A stretch of DNA of 64,000 nt. Origin: BM003 sp963783695 (GTDB lineage: Bacteria > Pseudomonadota > Gammaproteobacteria > Steroidobacterales > BM003). The first letter of the stretch is position 1; each line of letters opens with the position of its first letter. The DNA lies in the NCBI GenBank assembly GCA_963783695.1, contig CAWAOM010000001.1:806001-870000 (forward strand), written 5' to 3'. Below, one piece after another: positions 27,457-36,938 of this stretch. A model generated the notes under the pieces. It saw only the letters and a program-made list of their open reading frames with translations, was not told the DNA's origin and searched no databases. The position numbers were made by a program, and so were the translations under genes.

Positions 27457-28017
27457 ATGCAACATAGCCTCGACACGACAATCAGACTGCCGCAACCGCC
27501 GGAAGAATTGTTTCCGTTTTTTTCCGATGCGCGAAACCTCGAGCGCATCACGCCTCCGGAGCTGAACTTCTCGATCGTTGCTTCGCCGCGCGGGAGTATC
27601 GGCGAAGGCGTCCATATTCGCTACCGCCTCAGGCTTTGGGGCGTCGGATTTGGCTGGAAGACCAGTATCAGCGACTGGCAGCCACCCCACCACTTCGTTG
27701 ACGAACAGATTTCGGGGCCATTCTCACGCTGGGTGCATCGCCACAGTCTTGAGCGCTCGGGTCATGGCACGCTGATGCACGATCACGTCGACTACACATT
27801 GCCTTTGTCTCCCGTTGGTGAACTGGCGCAGCCTTTGGTGCGTCGCCAACTACATCGAATTTTTGCCTTCCGCCACGCCGCGATGCTGCGGCTATTCGCA
27901 CCCGCCTGCGCGGACCGGTTTGTCATCCGCTTTGACGACGCCTCGAACGACAGCCGCGACAGCGCGGAAAACCACACTCGTTCTGCGCCAGCGAAGTCGT
28001 TCGGAGGCAGCGAATGA
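27457..28017 (+). CDS. SRPBCC-fold ligand-binding protein
   Basis: 186 residues. It begins with a polyketide-cyclase/START-like pattern: LPQPPEELFPFFSDARNLERITPPELNF, then the beta strands GEGVHIRYRLRLWGVGFGWKTSI and a Phe-Val-Asp-Glu-Gln-Ile segment typical of this subgroup. It is probably a small hydrophobic-ligand-binding helix-grip protein, cytoplasmic. Its stop overlaps the next start (ATGA at 28014), so it is translationally coupled to the DCC protein. The C-terminal tail is Ser/Ala/Asp-rich and disordered. Confidence 0.8.
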   Translation: MQHSLDTTIRLPQPPEELFPFFSDARNLERITPPELNFSIVASPRGSIGEGVHIRYRLRLWGVGFGWKTSISDWQPPHHFVDEQISGPFSRWVHRHSLERSGHGTLMHDHVDYTLPLSPVGELAQPLVRRQLHRIFAFRHAAMLRLFAPACADRFVIRFDDASNDSRDSAENHTRSAPAKSFGGSE

Positions 28018-28502
28018 TGCGTCCGGTCCCGAGTGCCGCGGTCGACGAAAACGCCGGGTGGAAAATCAAGGTGCTTTATGATCACGCCTGTCCCATGTGC
28101 CGCCGCGAGGTCCAGTGGTTAAACCGCCGCGACAAAAACGCGTGGATTTTTTTCGAGGACATCTCGGCGCCGTCTTTCGATGCCGGGCGCTACGGGCTCG
28201 AGCAATCAGCGGTCGAGGGTGCTATCCATGGCGTCATGCCGGACGGCACGGTCATTACCGGGGTAGAGGTGTTTCGCCGCATGTATGCGGCCGTAGGTCT
28301 CGGCTGGCTGTTGGCGCCCAGCCGATGGCCGCTATTGCGACAACTGACCGATCGCGCCTATGTGGCATTCGCCCGCCATCGCGTGCGAATTGGCGCCGCG
28401 GTCGGGCGCGACTGCGATAACGACCGTTGCGCTACTCCGCAACCGTTTGCCCCACCTGCTACGCGCGGGCCGGAAAAACCTACAAAGATTGGGCGACCTT
28501 AA
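28014..28502 (+). CDS. DCC family thiol-disulfide oxidoreductase-like protein (DUF393)
   Basis: 162 residues. The family hallmark is clear: LYDHACPMCRREVQWLNRRDK with a CxxC active site near residue 28, then FEDISAP, and HGVMPDGTVITGVEVFRRMY. The fold is thioredoxin-like, probably a cytoplasmic redox protein. It overlaps the SRPBCC gene by four bases, and its end overlaps the convergent TonB-like gene by 23 bases. Targets unknown. The SRPBCC-DCC pair recurs in proteobacteria as far as I recall; treat that as background rather than evidence. Confidence 0.85.
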   Translation: MMRPVPSAAVDENAGWKIKVLYDHACPMCRREVQWLNRRDKNAWIFFEDISAPSFDAGRYGLEQSAVEGAIHGVMPDGTVITGVEVFRRMYAAVGLGWLLAPSRWPLLRQLTDRAYVAFARHRVRIGAAVGRDCDNDRCATPQPFAPPATRGPEKPTKIGRP

Positions 28503-29571
28503 CGAAATCCGTCTCTCCCGGATTAACCGATGTCGGGCGGCCATCATAGAGACTGCGCCAGCGCTGCCCGGCATCATTGCAGTCATCGTCGCGCGAGTCA
28601 CACGCCATCCACCAGTAGCGTGTGTTGCCCGAACGCGGCACGGATACCCGTTCGGAATAGGTAAACAACTGTTTTCCCGTACCGCCGAACACAGACACAT
28701 GCGAACCCGCACGTGGATCCCCCGAGCGTATCAGCAACGCCGTGTTGTCTCCCCATGGTCCGCATGTCAGCCGGCCCTGCCCGCCTTCACTGCACACATG
28801 CACGATGAGTGCTTCATCGCAGGTGTTCTCCAGCAGGACCTCGCCGCTCATCAATGCGCCGCCGTCATGGGCAACCCGGATACACTGATTGAAATTGGCG
28901 AAACCAGGGCGATTCTCGAATGAGCGGCCGACACCGTATTCCTTTGGCAAGCGAAATGTCACGGTCTCACGCCGTTTCCTCGTTGCCGCGTCGGCGTCAA
29001 GCGGCGCGTAACGCCAACGTCTGACTGTAGCGACCGCAGCCTGATCGAACACCCGCGGAGGATTGGCTTCGACCACGGTGGCCGACCGCACCGTGCCGTT
29101 GGCATTTATACTTACGTCGACATTGACATAGCCTTCAATACTGCGCTGCCGTGCATTTTGTGGATAGACCGGATCGTAACGAACCACCGGTCCGCCGGCA
29201 TCGGCGCTCTTTGGTTGTGCCGACTCTTCCTCCGCTGCGGACGGCTCCGCCGCGCCTGCCTGCAGGTTGTCGCGACAAACATTGCAGCTACGAACGACAA
29301 TTTCCGGAGCGGAAGTTTGCGGCAACCAGGCTTCTTTGCCCTCGCCATCTACGGCGACGGTCACGAATGGCTGCCCTTCCACTATGTAGTCGACCCGGGA
29401 ACACTCATTGCGATCGCTGCGCACGGTAATGCCGTTGCCTTCGAGTTGCACTGTAGCGTTGCAGTTGGCGATGGTCTGCGAGCAGTCGCAGCGCCAATCT
29501 GCCCTGACCGGAAAACAGGCAAGGAAAAGCACCAGGCCGGGAATAAAATTGCGCAGGGTGTGACTTGACAT
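28480..29571 (-). CDS. Energy transducer TonB-family protein with extra C-terminal domain
   Basis: 363 residues with GGGGG before ATG 29571 and a signal peptide ending about PVRA. The mature N-terminal region is Cys-rich (CDCSQTIANC). The TonB C-terminal fold is at about 130-210: YDPVYPQNARQRSIEGYVNVDVSINANGTVRSATVVEA then VATVRRWRYAPL. Unlike normal TonB, 150 residues follow it, with several cysteines (NQCIRVAHDGG, ENTCDEALIVHVC, LTCGPWGDN, WWMACDSRDDDC). It is probably a periplasmic domain protein rather than a true ExbB/ExbD-linked TonB. No ExbB/D gene is nearby. Confidence 0.78.
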   Translation of the reverse strand: MSSHTLRNFIPGLVLFLACFPVRADWRCDCSQTIANCNATVQLEGNGITVRSDRNECSRVDYIVEGQPFVTVAVDGEGKEAWLPQTSAPEIVVRSCNVCRDNLQAGAAEPSAAEEESAQPKSADAGGPVVRYDPVYPQNARQRSIEGYVNVDVSINANGTVRSATVVEANPPRVFDQAAVATVRRWRYAPLDADAATRKRRETVTFRLPKEYGVGRSFENRPGFANFNQCIRVAHDGGALMSGEVLLENTCDEALIVHVCSEGGQGRLTCGPWGDNTALLIRSGDPRAGSHVSVFGGTGKQLFTYSERVSVPRSGNTRYWWMACDSRDDDCNDAGQRWRSLYDGRPTSVNPGETDFVKVAQSL

Positions 29572-29910
29572 AACGCCCCCTAGTTATCGGGAAACCGCAT
29601 CTTTCTTGGTGTTTAGCGAAGATACGGGCGGCTCTGAATCGGCACGCTTGCCCCCATAACTAGCGCAACTGGAGCGAGTTTTCCAATCGCACCCGGATTA
29701 TGTCGAGCCCGGACTGGAGCACAGGCACAAAAGCGCCGCAAACCCGACCGCCCAATCAGCCATCCCACCGCAACGCGGCATGATCAAAAAAGCCCCATCC
29801 ATTGCCCCGCCCGCCCGCAATAGTGGATTCCTCTGATGCCGCAGGGCCGCGCACCGGCATACAGTTGATCCTGGACCGACACTATTACAGCGGATACGGG
29901 CGGACCGGGC
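29572..29910. other. Divergent intergenic region
   Basis: About 340 bases between the TonB-like gene (minus) and the ATPase gene (plus), so both promoters should be here. No gene, clear promoter boxes or hairpins seen. Confidence 0.35.
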
Positions 29911-32631
29911 ATGGCACGACGGCGTGAAACGGTTCGAAATACGACGCTGCCGGGCGCCGATAGCGCCTGGCACGCCAGCAGCGTGCCGGATGTTTTGCAC
30001 AGTCTTGACGCGAAACGCGCGGGTCTCACTGCCGAATCGGTGCGCCATCGCCGCAATCGCTGCGGACCCAACACACTCCCGCGTAAACCGCCCGCAACCG
30101 TAATGCGAATTGCGTTGCGCCAATTCACCAGCCCGCTGATCTATGTTCTCGCTGCCGCCGCATTCGCCTCGGCCTTTCTTGGCGACTACAAGGATGCGGC
30201 ATTCATTACGGCAGTACTGCTGATCAACGGACTGATCGGAACGATCCAGGAGACTCGCGCCGAACATGCCAGTCAGGCCCTGCAACAATTGCTGCGGATT
30301 CGCGCAACCGTGCGCCGCGACGGCCACGTTCGTGAAATCGATGCCGAGGAGCTGGTGCCCGGCGATATCGTCTATCTCGAATCGGGCAATCGGGTCCCGG
30401 CTGACCTGCGTCTGTGCGTCGCCCAGGGACTCGAAGTAGACGAGTCCCTGCTGACCGGGGAGTCTCTGACCGTTGTCAAGGATGCCGACTGGACCGGCCC
30501 CGCGAATATCCCGCAGGCCGATCATCGCAACATGGTGTATGCGGGTTCGATGATAGTGCGCGGACGGTCGCAGGGTGTCGTCGTTGCCACCGGCAGTCAC
30601 AGCCTTATCGGCAGGCTGGCGCTCGATGTCATAAGCGTACGCGGCGGCAAGCCGCCGCTGATCGAACGGATGGAGCGTTTTACCCGTTGGATCGCCATTG
30701 CGGTGTTCAGCGCCGCACTGACAGTGGCGCTGGTGGGGGTGCTTTTTGGCGGCTATACGATAAAGGAGATGTTCCTCTTTGGTGTCGCGCTCGCCGTCTC
30801 TGCGGTACCCGAGGGTCTGCCGGTAGCGTTGACCGTGGCACTTGCCATTGGAGCCACCCGGATGGCCCGGCGCGGCGTAATCGTGCGCCAACTGGCGGCG
30901 GTCGAGGGCCTCGGCAGCTGTACGCTTATCGCGAGCGACAAAACCGGCACCCTGACCTGTAACGAACTCACTGTACGAGAGGTTCGCTTACCTGGCGGCG
31001 AAACGTTCGACGTTACGGGTGAGGGCTTCGTGCCCGAGGGCCGTTTCCTGCAACACGGAGCGCCGCTGGAACCCGATGCGGCACTGGCCGTTGCCGATCT
31101 TGCGCGTGCCGCGGTTCTGTGCAACGAGGCGGAACTGCACCGTCATCATCACAAATGGGTATGGCGCGGCGACCCGACCGATGTGGCTATGTTGGCGATG
31201 GCTCACAAACTCGGCTGGCGCCGCGACGACTCTCTGGAGTTACATCCGCAGCTGGCCACCATTCCGTTCGAGCCCGAGAAGCAATTCGCCGCGACCTATC
31301 ATGAAATAGACGACGAGGTCCGGGTCGTGGTCAAAGGCGCACCCGAGCGGGTGCTCGCAATGCTCGTTGACGGCGAGCACTCTGCGCAATTGCAGGAAAT
31401 GGCCGAGTCCATGGCGGAGTCCGGATATCGTGTACTTGCTCTCGCCGAGGGACCCGTTACACACAAAATCGAACACCACATCGCACCGCCCGACCCCGAT
31501 GCGCTGCATTGTCTTGGCCTGGTCGGGATGATTGATCCGTTGCGACCCGGTGTCATCGAGGCGGTTGCGGACGCCCGCCGCGCCGGCGTTGAAACGATCA
31601 TGGTCACCGGAGATCATCCGGTGACCGCGTTGGCGATTGCGCGCAACCTTGGCTTCGCCGAGGATTACGATCAGGTCGTCACCGGAACCGAACTCGCGCA
31701 CGCCTCAGACTCCGAGATCGAGGAACTGGCGCGAGTAACGAAGGTCTTCGCGCGCATAGCGCCGCACCAGAAATTGCAAATCGTCAGCGCGGCGCGGGCC
31801 AACGGTAATTTCGTCGCCGTGACTGGCGACGGCATCAACGATGCGCCAGCGCTTCGTGAAGCGAATATCGGGGTAGCCATGGGTCTGTCCGGCACCGATG
31901 TCGCCCGCGAGACCGCCGATCTGGTCATCAGCGACGATCACTACGCCACCATCACTGCCGGGATCGAGGAAGGCCGAATCGCTTATGACAACATCCGTAA
32001 CGTCATCTACCTGCTGATCTCGACGGGTGCTGCAGAGGTGGTACTGGTGGCGCTGGCGCTGGCAACAGGTTCTCCGTTGCCGTTGTTACCGGCTCAACTG
32101 CTGTGGCTCAACCTCGTCACAAATGGCATTCAGGACGTGGCACTGGCTTTCGAGCCCGGCGACCAGACCGTACGCACGCGCCCGCCGCGTCCACCATGCG
32201 AGCCTATTTTCAACCGGCTGATGATCGAGCGGACGGTACTTGCCGCGGTGGTGATGGGTTGCATAGGATTCGCGCTGTTTACCTGGGCGCTGCAAAACGG
32301 ATGGTCGGAACAAGCGGCGCGCAACGGTCTGCTGATGCTAATGGTGTTGTTCGAGAATGTACATATTTTCAACTGCCGCTCGGAAACTCGTTCCGCATTT
32401 GCGTTATCGCCATTACGGAGCCCCGTCCTGATGTGCGGGATTCTCGCGGCGTTCTCGATCCACGTCTCAATGCTGTACTTGCCGCTCGGGCAAACGCTGC
32501 TCGATACCCAGCCAATCAGCGCATCGCACTGGATGCTGCTTGTTGCGCTGAGCCTGCCGATTCTCCTTGTGATGGAATTGCATAAGGTCAACTGGCGCTG
32601 GCGAGAAAGACGGGTTGCCAATCCTGGCTGA
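29911..32631 (+). CDS. Cation-transporting P-type ATPase (P2-type)
   Basis: 906 residues. The domain order is typical: N-terminal cation-ATPase region, TGES dephosphorylation motif (LLTGESLTVV), PEGLP in transmembrane helix 4, the phosphorylation motif SDKTGTLTCNE (Asp about 343), a KGAPERVLAML nucleotide-binding motif, MVTGDHPVTA, and VTGDGINDAPAL. Six C-terminal helices include NLVTNGIQDVALAF. The helix-4 and helix-6 residues match calcium-type (P2A) pumps, but sodium or manganese cannot be excluded. It acts in the inner membrane. It is monocistronic and starts at ATG 29911 without a strong ribosome binding site. Confidence 0.93.
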   Translation: MARRRETVRNTTLPGADSAWHASSVPDVLHSLDAKRAGLTAESVRHRRNRCGPNTLPRKPPATVMRIALRQFTSPLIYVLAAAAFASAFLGDYKDAAFITAVLLINGLIGTIQETRAEHASQALQQLLRIRATVRRDGHVREIDAEELVPGDIVYLESGNRVPADLRLCVAQGLEVDESLLTGESLTVVKDADWTGPANIPQADHRNMVYAGSMIVRGRSQGVVVATGSHSLIGRLALDVISVRGGKPPLIERMERFTRWIAIAVFSAALTVALVGVLFGGYTIKEMFLFGVALAVSAVPEGLPVALTVALAIGATRMARRGVIVRQLAAVEGLGSCTLIASDKTGTLTCNELTVREVRLPGGETFDVTGEGFVPEGRFLQHGAPLEPDAALAVADLARAAVLCNEAELHRHHHKWVWRGDPTDVAMLAMAHKLGWRRDDSLELHPQLATIPFEPEKQFAATYHEIDDEVRVVVKGAPERVLAMLVDGEHSAQLQEMAESMAESGYRVLALAEGPVTHKIEHHIAPPDPDALHCLGLVGMIDPLRPGVIEAVADARRAGVETIMVTGDHPVTALAIARNLGFAEDYDQVVTGTELAHASDSEIEELARVTKVFARIAPHQKLQIVSAARANGNFVAVTGDGINDAPALREANIGVAMGLSGTDVARETADLVISDDHYATITAGIEEGRIAYDNIRNVIYLLISTGAAEVVLVALALATGSPLPLLPAQLLWLNLVTNGIQDVALAFEPGDQTVRTRPPRPPCEPIFNRLMIERTVLAAVVMGCIGFALFTWALQNGWSEQAARNGLLMLMVLFENVHIFNCRSETRSAFALSPLRSPVLMCGILAAFSIHVSMLYLPLGQTLLDTQPISASHWMLLVALSLPILLVMELHKVNWRWRERRVANPG

Positions 32632-32662
32632 GACCGCACTACACCTCCTGCTGTGCCAGGCA

Positions 32663-32676
32663 CGCGATTAATCGCG
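32663..32676. repeat. 14-bp perfect palindrome CGCGATTAATCGCG
   Basis: A perfect inverted repeat lies 31 bases past the ATPase stop, between convergent genes. It has no U-tract, so it is not a standard terminator. It may be a protein-binding site or chance. Confidence 0.4.
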
Positions 32677-32698
32677 GATATCCGGCGCTACGAAACAG

Positions 32699-33190
32699 TC
32701 ACATGCGAGTACAGTGACCGATTTCTATTGCCGCGGGCAGGATACCCTCGCCGGCCTCGGACCTCGCCGCGGCATCCGACAACAACGAATCGCCCCCGAC
32801 ACTCAGGTAGTAGCGCATGGTGCGGACGTCCATTCTGAATTTCTGAATGTTGCCCGGATCGGTGCAGGTGATGCGTCCCTGCTCATCGAAGTCCTCGAGG
32901 CACAGCGTGAAAAACCCGTGTTGATCCCCGCGCCCAACCTGGCGTACTTCGCCATGTATCAGCTCCGGTGAGCCGATCCGCTGGGGTTCCGGCACGGCGT
33001 AAATTTTCAGCCGATAGCGGCCATGCTCAACGTTGAACCCTGTCGCGTTCCACTCCCTTTCCACCGGATCGAAAAGAAAGCCCGTCGCCTGTTCGGCAAT
33101 GCAGATGTACGACTCTGACGCGTCCTCCGCCTCTTGCGCGTGGACGGCGACAACCATGAACAGCAGTGCCAGCAAAAATCGCTTTATCAT
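32699..33190 (-). CDS. Hypothetical secreted protein
   Basis: 163 residues with a clear signal peptide (MIKRFLLALLFMVVAVHAQ). The mature part is beta-rich with four cysteines (YICIAEQATGF, FTLCLEDFDE, ITCTDPGN, HCTRM) that could form two disulfides. A pattern IAEQATGFLFDPVEREWNATGF at the N terminus looks like a small domain of envelope proteins. No family recognised; periplasmic or secreted. It is convergent to the ATPase gene. Confidence 0.75.
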   Translation of the reverse strand: MIKRFLLALLFMVVAVHAQEAEDASESYICIAEQATGFLFDPVEREWNATGFNVEHGRYRLKIYAVPEPQRIGSPELIHGEVRQVGRGDQHGFFTLCLEDFDEQGRITCTDPGNIQKFRMDVRTMRYYLSVGGDSLLSDAAARSEAGEGILPAAIEIGHCTRM

Positions 33191-33514
33191 CCAGTATCCC
33201 TCGGTTCTGCGGCCATTGTACGCAGCATCATGGAAATACCGCGATTCCCGTGCCGCGTGATCGACGCCATCGGCGCCGAGCGCAAAAGCCAGCCACAGCG
33301 CCGGGAGACCGGCCTGTAACGGGAAATCGCATCGACCCCGCCGTTACCTGCCTCCCGAGGTTGCGTGCGGCAGACGTATCAGTCCCCAGACTGCCCGCTC
33401 TGGCCTACCTGAACTGCGGCGGAATCACACAAACGCCTCTGCCACAGCCACGCCTTTGACCGTGGCGGCGCTGGCGCCAGGGCCAAACAGCAAACTGGCG
33501 ACCGGGCAAACCTG
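33191..33514. other. Intergenic stretch
   Basis: About 320 bases between two minus-strand genes. It must carry the promoter of the gene at 33190 and the 3' flank of the sortase. No gene or strong hairpin found. Confidence 0.4.
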
Positions 33515-34186
33515 TCAAATCTGTGAATCATTCGCCGCGCGCGGCGAGCCACGGCCAACATTGCTACCCGACCGGATTATGCCGTGCAGCTGCAGCCCCG
33601 AAAGTCCGTCACGAACAGACGGCCGCGTATCCGGTTGTGCAACTACGACGTACCGCAGCGGTCCGCCGGTTTCGGTTGAGCCGAACGGATAACAGGTGAC
33701 AAGGGTCACCAAAGTAGCGTCATCACCGGCGTGCAACGCCATTTCACGGCTATCCGCCACCACGATCGTCTCTACTCTGAAAGCGCGGCGAACACCATCG
33801 ACCCGTTCAATACTGAAACGATCACCGGGCCTGACGTGACGCAGGAATTCAAAGTGTGTATCGCGGTGTCCCGCCACAACGCTGTTCCCGGGCTCTCCGG
33901 GTAACGCTGTGCCGGCGACACCGGGTCCGAAAGCAAGACTCGGCCCGGTCGCATTCGACAGCACAATCAGGTCTTCCCCGCGCGCCTCGAATCGTATTCT
34001 CGCCACCGGCCACATGTCGGCCCATGGCCACGGTTTTGCCGCTGTCTCTCCCGCCCGCGCCGCTTCCCATGCGTCGTGGAGCAGGACCTGGGCCAGTAGC
34101 GCCTTGGCCTGAAGCGTCGCAGCGGATGCCCCGTGCCACAGCCCAACGGCCACGATAGCAGCGACGACAATCCGTCGCAGCATCAT
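33515..34186 (-). CDS. Class GN sortase (marine proteobacterial type)
   Basis: About 223 residues. An N-terminal membrane anchor (LRRIVVAAIVAVGLWHG) precedes the sortase fold. The catalytic His lies in VVAGHRDTHFEFL, the Cys in VTLVTCYPFGS, and the Arg in GPLRYVVVAQ. This matches the single-target sortases of Gram-negative marine bacteria. The start was chosen at ATG 34186 because it overlaps the stop of the upstream target gene as ATGA; in-frame ATGs at 34198 and 34192 are alternatives. It should act at the outer face of the inner membrane, cleaving the C-terminal signal of the protein encoded just upstream. Confidence 0.93.
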   Translation of the reverse strand: MMLRRIVVAAIVAVGLWHGASAATLQAKALLAQVLLHDAWEAARAGETAAKPWPWADMWPVARIRFEARGEDLIVLSNATGPSLAFGPGVAGTALPGEPGNSVVAGHRDTHFEFLRHVRPGDRFSIERVDGVRRAFRVETIVVADSREMALHAGDDATLVTLVTCYPFGSTETGGPLRYVVVAQPDTRPSVRDGLSGLQLHGIIRSGSNVGRGSPRAANDSQI

Positions 34187-36078
34187 GACCATCGCCATGG
34201 GCGAAGCACCGCGATCGCGCAAACCATCATCAACAACATCCATGCAATGTGGCGATCGAGGCCGGCCGCGGTTCGCGGGAAAGCCATTGTCGGAACCGCG
34301 GTCGGCACCGTGGCCTGTTGTTTCGCACCCCGGGCAAGTAGAGGGGTGTGCTCTATCGCGACCAGGCTGGTGTAGCGGCTTGTCAGGCCGAAACGCAGAC
34401 CGAGATCGACCACCTGGCTACGCACCCACTCGGGATCGGCGCCGGTTATCGTTGCCTGCATCAAATCGCCGATGCGTTGGCGTGCCCACAACCGTGCAAC
34501 GCCGGCATGTTCGTGTTTCTCACCGATTCCCAATTGCTGGCCCCAGCTCGCACCTTCCGCAACTCCGGTGACATTCAACACGCCAGTGGCTACCGGCAGC
34601 TTCATCGTAATCATCGTCGGCTCGCCAGCATAGACATCTGGCACGATCACATCACGACCCGCGGCCTCGATCCGGACATCCGTCAACACCGGCATCGACA
34701 AGCGTTCAAACAATGCGTTCATCCGTGCCGAGACTTGCGCGGTATCTCGAACATAAGTCGCACTGCCGCGGCCCACACGCGCCGCCCGTTCCATGAACAG
34801 ACGATTAGGTGCGGCACCGATTCCTACCGTGAACAAGCGCGCTTCGCCAAGATGCCGCGTTATCAATTTGAACAATTCCGATTCATTGGCAACCGCCCCA
34901 TCCGTAATGAATACGACCTGGCGCAGAGATCCCGTCTGTGGCGGCGAAGCGAGCGCCGCAACCAATGCAGGTCTCATTTCGGTACCACCATGGGCATGCA
35001 GATGGCGGATGTAATTCTCGGCCTGGCCACGCGGCCATGCGCCGGCAATGACGCTCGCAGGGAACAGGCTCTCCGTGCTGGTGTTGAACTGGATGACATT
35101 GAACCGATCATCGGGACGCAAACCTGCAAGGGCTATAATCAGCGCTTCACGTGCCTGCTCGATCGACTCTCCCTGCATCGAGCCCGAAGTGTCCACCACG
35201 AAGATCACCTCACGCGGCACTGCCGGGCGTGGCTGCAGCCCGGGAACGAGCAACACCAGGGCATAGTCTTCGCCGTTAAAGGTTTCGGTGTAGACCGACG
35301 TCCCGACCTGGCGCTCCACCAGGGGCGTCCAGCGCAAGATGAAATCACCCGTTAGCGGTGCCTCCGGAGCGATGCCAATCCTGAATGCATCGCCTTCATC
35401 CCGGACTTGTAATTCATGGCTTGGGCTGGACAGGTCGGCGATCGCCCATGCCGCATTGAGGCGGACATCGATCTGTGCCCGGGCCGGTGCCTCGCCGCAG
35501 TCGCAATCCTGTGCCAACGACCCTGCTTCCGGTGAGCCATCATGCCCCTCCGCGGTGTAGCGCGGAGTGATCGCCAGTGGCACCTGCCATTCAAAATGGC
35601 CGCCGTCAAAGCGCACTGTCTGCTGATAGGCGATTTCGACGGTTACCGGAATACCCGGTTCGATACTGGCAACCCTGGTAGTAAACAGGTTGGCTTTTTC
35701 CTGCTCGACCAACGCAGCACGGCGGCCCTCGGTGCGAGCCTGTTCATATTCGCGCCGCGCCCTTTCGCGCTCGCGGATCTCGCCGACAATGAGCCGCTCG
35801 CCTGATGTCACGGTAAGGCTGTCGACTGCGGCCTGCGGCGGCAACGGAAACTGATACACCCCTTCCACCGGCTCGCTGCCCAGATATAAGAACGTCTGTT
35901 TGATCCGCACTCTGGCGACGAGGCCGCTTACCTCAGCTCGGACTTCCATCGCGAGGTTTATCGCCTCCGGGACACCCTCGCCCAGCGAAAGCGCCCCGGC
36001 GTTTTGCGCCACAGCGCGTGGCATCTGGAAAACGAGAACAGCGAGAAGTAATAACAGGGATGAGTAATTTTTGTTCAT
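34183..36078 (-). CDS. Marine proteobacterial sortase target protein (VIT and vWA domains)
   Basis: 631 residues from ATG 36078, with a signal peptide ending about AVAQ; the frame to 36165 lacks support. An N-terminal VIT domain (VRIKQTFLYLGSEPVEGVYQFPLPPQA) is followed by a vWA domain with a MIDAS DTSGSMQGES motif and later ITDGAVANE. The C terminus is a sortase signal: PRTAAG, then a hydrophobic helix (IAWMLLMMVCAIAVL), then RPWRWS. It is translationally coupled (four-base overlap) to the sortase gene. It is probably a surface-displayed adhesin-like or matrix-binding protein; the family's exact role is not established. Confidence 0.93.
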   Translation of the reverse strand: MNKNYSSLLLLLAVLVFQMPRAVAQNAGALSLGEGVPEAINLAMEVRAEVSGLVARVRIKQTFLYLGSEPVEGVYQFPLPPQAAVDSLTVTSGERLIVGEIRERERARREYEQARTEGRRAALVEQEKANLFTTRVASIEPGIPVTVEIAYQQTVRFDGGHFEWQVPLAITPRYTAEGHDGSPEAGSLAQDCDCGEAPARAQIDVRLNAAWAIADLSSPSHELQVRDEGDAFRIGIAPEAPLTGDFILRWTPLVERQVGTSVYTETFNGEDYALVLLVPGLQPRPAVPREVIFVVDTSGSMQGESIEQAREALIIALAGLRPDDRFNVIQFNTSTESLFPASVIAGAWPRGQAENYIRHLHAHGGTEMRPALVAALASPPQTGSLRQVVFITDGAVANESELFKLITRHLGEARLFTVGIGAAPNRLFMERAARVGRGSATYVRDTAQVSARMNALFERLSMPVLTDVRIEAAGRDVIVPDVYAGEPTMITMKLPVATGVLNVTGVAEGASWGQQLGIGEKHEHAGVARLWARQRIGDLMQATITGADPEWVRSQVVDLGLRFGLTSRYTSLVAIEHTPLLARGAKQQATVPTAVPTMAFPRTAAGLDRHIAWMLLMMVCAIAVLRPWRWS

Positions 36079-36370
36079 GGCGCCATTGCAACAGCGTGAG
36101 GAGTCCTTGCGCTGGCCAATCGTGGCATCCAAACACTGAATTATGGCGAATCCTGGCGTGAGCAATCTTTAATGCCACGGCAAGTTGTGGGTAAACCGGA
36201 AAATTCCGCACTTCATGGTGTAGATACTTCCATTTTGTTCTTTATATGGTATTTTCAGCGCATTGGTAACGGCCGATGCCAGAATTGCACAGGAAAGTTT
36301 GGACGGGCAGCAGCCCCTCGATGAAGGATCTCAATACTGGCCGGTTCCCCCCGACATACGGAGAACAGCA

Positions 36371-36781
36371 GTGACTTGGGACATATTTGTGCAGGACCTG
36401 CCATACGGCCTGACCCACACACGGGAGATCCCGCGTTCATTCCGCCCCCGCCCACTCGGAAAGCGGGCCCAAATCATCGAGCGAATCGTGGAATTCGAAC
36501 CCGCGGCAGACTTTACCGACCCGTCCTGGGGTCATCTGCAGCAGCCCACCTTTATCGTCGAATTCAATCTTGGTCAGGACGACGTCGTGGATGCATTCGC
36601 GATGCACGTGCGGGGTGCCGCCGAGGCGCGTCTGTTTATTTCCGCCTTGCTCGATTTCCTCGGGTTCCAGGCCTTCGATTCCAGCGCTGACTCCGGACTC
36701 TTCCACTCCGGCAGCAATGCCCTGACGAGTCTGCATCGCTGGCGGCAGTATCGTACCCAGCTGCAAGCGGTTGGCGCCTGA
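36371..36781 (+). CDS. Hypothetical protein
   Basis: 136 residues from GTG 36371, which has GGAG seven bases upstream; the frame is open from 36263 but upstream residues look non-coding. The sequence is acidic alpha/beta (WDIFVQDLP near the start, FIVEFNLGQDDVVDAFAMHVRG). It has no signal peptide. No family recognised. Probably a small cytoplasmic protein. It stands between the sortase target gene and an acetyltransferase gene. Confidence 0.65.
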   Translation: MTWDIFVQDLPYGLTHTREIPRSFRPRPLGKRAQIIERIVEFEPAADFTDPSWGHLQQPTFIVEFNLGQDDVVDAFAMHVRGAAEARLFISALLDFLGFQAFDSSADSGLFHSGSNALTSLHRWRQYRTQLQAVGA

Positions 36782-36938
36782 TATCGCCAGCGGCAGCGAC
36801 CCGCAGTGTGAGGCCAATTCTGTTCGGGTCTGTCGTCTCGGTCGCCGCACCGATTTCGCTCCGGGTTCCGGTGGCTACACCGGCTGTCATAGAATGAGGC
36901 GCTGACAACTCACCGCATAATCAGAAGGACGATTTGTT

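Noticed and set aside
29698..30891. A 397-codon minus-strand frame
   Set aside because: It lies antisense to the P-type ATPase gene, is His/Arg/Gly-rich, and has no family motif.
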